Made by a program: the position numbers and the translations under genes. Positions 12,001 to 13,092 of a DNA stretch of 13,092 nt are shown here, piece after piece. This DNA is from Deltaproteobacteria bacterium (GTDB lineage: Bacteria; UBA10199; 2-02-FULL-44-16), in contig JACQMA010000196.1 in assembly GCA_016203825.1 (NCBI GenBank), positions 1-13,092 of the forward strand. Reading direction: 5' to 3'. Within the stretch, counting starts at the first letter, position 1, and each line of letters opens with the position of its first letter. The notes under the pieces are model-generated. The model was not told the origin of the DNA. It made no database searches and was given only the letters and a program-made list of their open reading frames with translations.

Positions 12001-13092
12001 AACGAGAACCCATGGTCTACGCAGGGAAGCTCGTCCTGCTCGCGGTTGTTTATTTCATCGCAGCGAAACTGGGACTCCGACTTGCCTTTGTGCACGCGAG
12101 CGCCACGGCCGTGTGGCCACCAACAGGAATAACCTTGGCGGCGCTGCTCATCATGGGCTACCGAGTTTGGCCCGGCATTTTTCTTGGTGCGTATTTTGCG
12201 AATCTGATGACGGCCGGGACCGTGGCGACCTCGCTTGGCATTGCGACCGGGAATACCCTCGAGGGCATTGTCGGGGCATACCTCGTGCACCGCTTCGCTG
12301 GTGGCCGAACGCCGTTTGATCGTGCCCAGGACGTTTTTCGTTTTGCCTTTTTCGCCGCCGTCGTGAGCACGATGGTCAGTGCAACGATCGGTGTTACGAG
12401 TCTTTCGCTGGGTGGATTCGCCGAGTGGGTCCAGTTCGGATCAATCTGGTTTACGTGGTGGTTGGGTGATATGGGCGGAAACCTCGTGGTGGCACCCGTC
12501 CTTCTCCTTTGGAGCGTGAAGAGTCGGCTCCGCTTCGACTGGAAGCGCTGGGGTGAGATGGCTGTCCTCATGGCACTCTTGGTTGTACTCGGTTTGATGG
12601 TCTTCTGTGATTACGGTACAACGAACATGTTTACCATGGCCCTTGTTCGTTTTATCCTCGTTCCGCTCCTCATCTGGATTGCGCTGCGCTTCAGCCAGCG
12701 CGAGGCCGCAACTGCCGTGATGATCCTCGCCAGTTTTGCGGTCTGGGGAACCCTCCACGAACTTGGTCCCTTTGCCGCGCTGAATCCGAATGATTCGCTC
12801 CTGACCTTGCAGGCCTATTTAGGAGTGACATCGATTATGGCGATCACGATTGCAGCCAACGTTGATGAGCGGCGCGATGCAGAAGAAGAGTTGCGTGTGG
12901 CCAATGAAGAGCTCGAGGATCGGGTGGTTCGCCGGACGACTGAACTTGTGCGTGCTGCAGAAAAGTTTCGAAATCTTCTCGAGTCCGCGCCCGATGCCAT
13001 GGTCATCGTGAATAAAGACGGAGAAATCATCCTCATTAATACCCAAACCAAAAAACTTTTTGGCTTTGAGGAAAATGAGCTTTTGGGAAAAA
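11997..13092 (+). CDS. MASE1-domain membrane sensor with PAS domain, truncated by the window end
   Basis: The frame is open from the ATG at 11997 to the last base (365 codons visible). Residues 6-289 are a multi-span membrane sensor of the MASE1 type. They have about eight hydrophobic helices and two family signatures, SATAVWPPTGI (35-45) in the first helices and WWLGDMGGNLVVAPVLLLW (154-172). A heptad-like helix follows (about 291-322, ERRDAEEELRVANEELEDRV), then the start of a PAS domain (about 323 on, FRNLLESAPDAMVIVNKDGE). MASE1 usually precedes histidine kinase, GGDEF or PP2C outputs; the output domain lies beyond the window, so the type of signalling protein is open. The start overlaps the glyS stop as ATGA. 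The coupling to glyS may be operon convenience rather than functional linkage. Confidence 0.88.
   Translation, partial: MKREPMVYAGKLVLLAVVYFIAAKLGLRLAFVHASATAVWPPTGITLAALLIMGYRVWPGIFLGAYFANLMTAGTVATSLGIATGNTLEGIVGAYLVHRFAGGRTPFDRAQDVFRFAFFAAVVSTMVSATIGVTSLSLGGFAEWVQFGSIWFTWWLGDMGGNLVVAPVLLLWSVKSRLRFDWKRWGEMAVLMALLVVLGLMVFCDYGTTNMFTMALVRFILVPLLIWIALRFSQREAATAVMILASFAVWGTLHELGPFAALNPNDSLLTLQAYLGVTSIMAITIAANVDERRDAEEELRVANEELEDRVVRRTTELVRAAEKFRNLLESAPDAMVIVNKDGEIILINTQTKKLFGFEENELLGK

Noticed and set aside
11378..12013. 211-codon minus-strand frame antisense to glyS
   Set aside because: Arginine/serine-rich shadow of the GlyRS C-terminal half.

Overview
This is a gene-dense bacterial stretch, almost certainly Gram-negative and chromosomal. 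It holds housekeeping genes (complex I subunits A and B, diaminopimelate/lysine synthesis, Rho, glycyl-tRNA synthetase) together with lipoproteins, a membrane-fusion adaptor and a MASE1 sensor. The taxon cannot be proven from the window. A deltaproteobacteria-like or Bdellovibrionota-like lineage, possibly an uncultured one, is a reasonable guess: Rho is E. coli-like along its whole length, GlyRS is the single-chain dimeric type, and GC is moderate. No phage, transposase, CRISPR array, rRNA or tRNA is visible.

Layout, left to right. Positions 1-219 look like the 3' end of a plus-strand gene running into an 86-bp palindromic repeat (67-152). On the minus strand, nuoA-nuoB (1018 to 171) follow each other with an ATGA overlap, and no nuoC follows. 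Divergent from nuoA is a plus-strand run: an Asp/Gly-rich putative lipoprotein (1256-2146), a lone DEDDy-type exonuclease (2183-2794) and a thioredoxin-reductase-like flavoprotein (2803-3720) that has lost both the CxxC and the NADPH motifs. Its stop overlaps the stop of a small minus-strand membrane protein (4121-3717), which is the last gene of a dapF-dapA-dapB cluster (6574 to 4183) whose genes overlap by 4 nt.

The 205-bp gap 6575-6779 carries two back-to-back sigma70-like promoters, one for dapF-A-B and one for rho (6780-8027). Rho ends convergently, with a 7-bp overlap, on a phosphodiester glycosidase (NAGPA-type) gene. That gene is translationally coupled to an upstream lipoprotein membrane-fusion (efflux adaptor) gene; together they run 9879 to 8021 and no pump gene lies beside them.

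The last third is a plus-strand run: a HEPN/MNT pair (10010-10408 and 10405-10698) with the exact HepT (RX4HXY) and MntA (GSX10DXD) signatures, then glyS 12 nt downstream (10711-12000), then a MASE1-coiled coil-PAS sensor (11997 to the window end, truncated) that overlaps glyS by 4 nt. Many junctions use ATGA or GTGA overlaps, and convergent genes overlap at their stops, so the genome is strongly compacted.

The points most worth following up are the HepT/MntA pair in one transcription unit with glyS, the degenerate TrxR-like flavoprotein paired with a lone exonuclease, the isolated nuoAB pair, and the adaptor-glycosidase couple. I did not find a convincing wholly new multi-gene system.
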